64,000 nucleotides of DNA from Sepiola atlantica (lineage: Eukaryota; Mollusca; Cephalopoda; Sepiida; Sepiolidae): assembly GCA_963556195.1 (NCBI GenBank), contig OY744519.1, positions 108,108,032-108,172,031 of the forward strand. Direction: 5' to 3'. This document shows positions 63,470-64,000 of this stretch, piece by piece. The notes under the pieces were generated by a model. It made no database searches and was not told the DNA's origin. It saw only the letters and a program-made list of their open reading frames with translations. The translations under genes and the position numbers were made by a program. Position 1 is the first letter of the stretch. The number at the start of each line of letters is the position of its first letter.

Positions 63470-63830
63470 TGAGAGGTCTCTTTACTTCTAGATTATGCTT
63501 AAAGCGACCTATTATTTTGCTATCTAATTTATATATGTATTACATACGTATTTAAGGCGTGCACAAACTCAAAATTAGATGCTCACAGAGACATGAAGAA
63601 ACATTAGAGAGTGGTTTTAATCACCATGGAGTGAGAGAAATACAGCTAAGAGAGATATGTGTGACTTGTTCAGTTAATTACAAATTATGAGTAATTAGAC
63701 AGAGTTTTTTATGACTCAATCCTAGAGCTAAAGTATATTTTAGCATGTATTTTCTGTTATTAAAGTATACAGAAAAAAAGCCGTAGGGAAACAAAAGTTG
63801 ATTAACTCACACTTGGTATAATAATATGTA
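63470..63830 (+). repeat. Dispersed repeat shared with 29150-29500
   Basis: 'cctattattttgctatctaa', 'ggagtgagagaaatac', 'gactcaatcctagagctaaa' and 'gtatattttagcat' follow the order seen at 29155-29470, on the same strand. Confidence 0.7.
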
Positions 63831-63842
63831 GTAGTATATAGT

Positions 63843-64000
63843 CATCTATTATATAAAGAGCAGTTGTATGTGTGTCCAGCTAAAAGTCAGAACTACACAA
63901 GACACATCTACAAAGCTGATATATTCTTTTTCAGCATTGCCTCAGACAGAATATAGGCACGTTTTTTGTAATATTCATTCTTTTAAGGGTCACCAGGAAC
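63843..64000 (+). mobile_element. Possible Helitron-like 5' end, running off the window
   Basis: 'tctattatataaagagcagt' plus 'tgtatgtgtgtcc' has the TC start and TATA/GT-rich opening seen at many animal Helitron 5' ends and at 2948 and 36494 here. The rest lies outside the window. Confidence 0.4.

Overview
The window looks like repeat-rich, AT-rich, intergenic or intronic DNA from a coleoid cephalopod, most likely an octopus. The reasons are very long (TA)n tracts, many tRNA-derived SINEs, many decayed non-LTR retrotransposon ends, Helitron-like ends, mariner-type MITEs and almost no host coding sequence. The species assignment is inference. Nothing bacterial or viral in organisation is present, and most open frames in the window are short chance frames or frames through simple repeats.

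Layout: 0-6 kb has a GACTCC-rich interspersed repeat, LINE reverse-transcriptase (RT) C-terminal relics and a Ty1/copia RNase H relic. 8-18 kb has jockey-like and RTE/L1-like LINE relics, a 38-bp satellite and inverted-repeat elements around a tRNA-like unit. 18.6 kb holds the only candidate host exon (74 nt with good splice sites). 19-31 kb has a U2 snRNA-derived repeat, foldback elements, a giant inverted repeat (23.1-24.9 kb) with a Penelope-like tail in its loop, Helitron-like elements and the first of three near-identical mariner-type MITEs. 32 kb has an RT plus GIY-YIG endonuclease relic. 33-38 kb has microsatellites, a second MITE and a Helitron-like element. 39-41 kb has a tandem array containing the U2 branch-site-recognition segment and a 109-bp satellite. 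41-50 kb has more LINE relics, a foldback and a 5S rRNA-derived repeat. 50-54 kb has satellites and the third MITE. 53.8-60.2 kb holds several tRNA-derived SINEs. The window ends with a second U2-derived copy, a SINE with perfect 14-bp target-site duplications and a possible Helitron 5' end.

The most interesting signal is a set of type-I hammerhead ribozyme folds embedded in short mobile elements. Three have a fully consensus core (53878-53922 minus, 54071-54115 plus, 44399-44440 plus). Others are decayed copies at 54366-54406 minus, 59721-59762, 59996-60037, 23050-23091 and a 3' half at 22471. In several cases the ribozyme lies just downstream of a tRNA-like head with an RNA polymerase III B box. 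This suggests SINEs that are transcribed by Pol III and self-cleave at a fixed point after the tRNA head. Stem I covaries between copies (CCACA/TGTGG versus CCATG/CGTGG), which supports a selected RNA structure. All such statements come from reading by eye; no covariance-model search, alignment or folding program was run.
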